NCBI GenBank assembly: GCA_004010275.1
Contig: RBWT01000087.1
Coordinates: forward strand, 1 to 33,260
Reading direction: 5' to 3'
DNA length: 33,260 bases
Source: Streptomyces huasconensis
GTDB taxonomy: Bacteria; Actinomycetota; Actinomycetes; Streptomycetales; Streptomycetaceae
Below, in pieces: positions 33,181 to 33,260 of the stretch; positions within the stretch are counted from its first letter, which is position 1, and every line of letters begins with the position of its first letter. A program made the translations under genes and the position numbers. The notes under the pieces were generated by a model. That model searched no databases and was not told the DNA's origin. It saw nothing but the letters and a program-made list of their open reading frames with translations.

Positions 33181-33260
33181 CTCAGAATCTCTGATAAAGT
33201 CGGAGCCGCCGGAAAGGGAAACGCGAAAGCCGAAAGGCCGGAGCGGGAACCGGAAAGGCA
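33181..33260 (+). promoter_or_regulatory. rRNA-operon-like promoter/leader start
   Basis: The sequence around TCTGATAAAGTCGG (-10 TAAAGT at 33195-33200) followed by A-rich GGAAAGGGAAACG and CCGAAAGG stretches resembles the leaders of Streptomyces rrn operons, which carry tandem copies of this motif. The window ends before any 16S sequence. From 33101 to 33180 I see nothing further. Confidence 0.5.

Overview
The window comes from a high-GC actinomycete, almost certainly Streptomyces. Codon third positions are strongly G/C, GTG starts are common, -10 boxes are TANNNT-like, and the gene order matches the conserved Streptomyces type VII secretion (T7SS/ESX-like) locus followed by rpsO-pnp, an M16 peptidase, dapB, thyX, dapA and the RNase J gene.

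Positions 1-22500 are the T7SS locus. On the minus strand at the left edge are the disordered N-terminus of a long SCO5717/EspI-like protein (cut by the window), a gene of unknown function translationally coupled to eccE, and eccE. Divergent from these are eccB and a first mycosin (mycP). A minus-strand cassette (about 6694-9945) follows, with visibly more A/T at third positions than its neighbours: a decayed ORF, a lipoprotein, a DUF1023 alpha/beta-hydrolase with a long helical N-terminus, and a small helical partner. It reads like a secreted-effector module. A plus-strand operon then encodes a 158-aa helical protein, a WXG-domain protein with a Pro/Gly-rich tail, a second mycosin, and the two small WXG100/Esx substrates. 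A DUF397 gene and the triple-ATPase gene eccC lie on the minus strand, and eccD and a membrane-anchored PQQ-type beta-propeller gene on the plus strand. EccB, C, D, E and MycP are the core apparatus, and Esx, the WXG protein and possibly the DUF1023 protein are candidate substrates.

Positions 22501-33260 are housekeeping: rpsO (S15), pnp (PNPase), M16 zinc peptidase, dapB, a small membrane protein, a PH-domain-like membrane protein (minus), a 79-aa membrane protein (minus), thyX, dapA and rnj (RNase J). The last ~70 bases resemble the promoter/leader of a Streptomyces rRNA operon.

Seven genes (the eccE-coupled gene, the DUF1023 hydrolase, pnp, the M16 peptidase, dapB, the PH-like gene, dapA) carry frame breaks, eight in all. 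Each gene is restored to one family-like reading frame by single-base changes. Because several of these genes are essential or nearly so, sequence or assembly errors are more likely than true pseudogenes. No CRISPR array, insertion sequence, tRNA or mature rRNA was seen.
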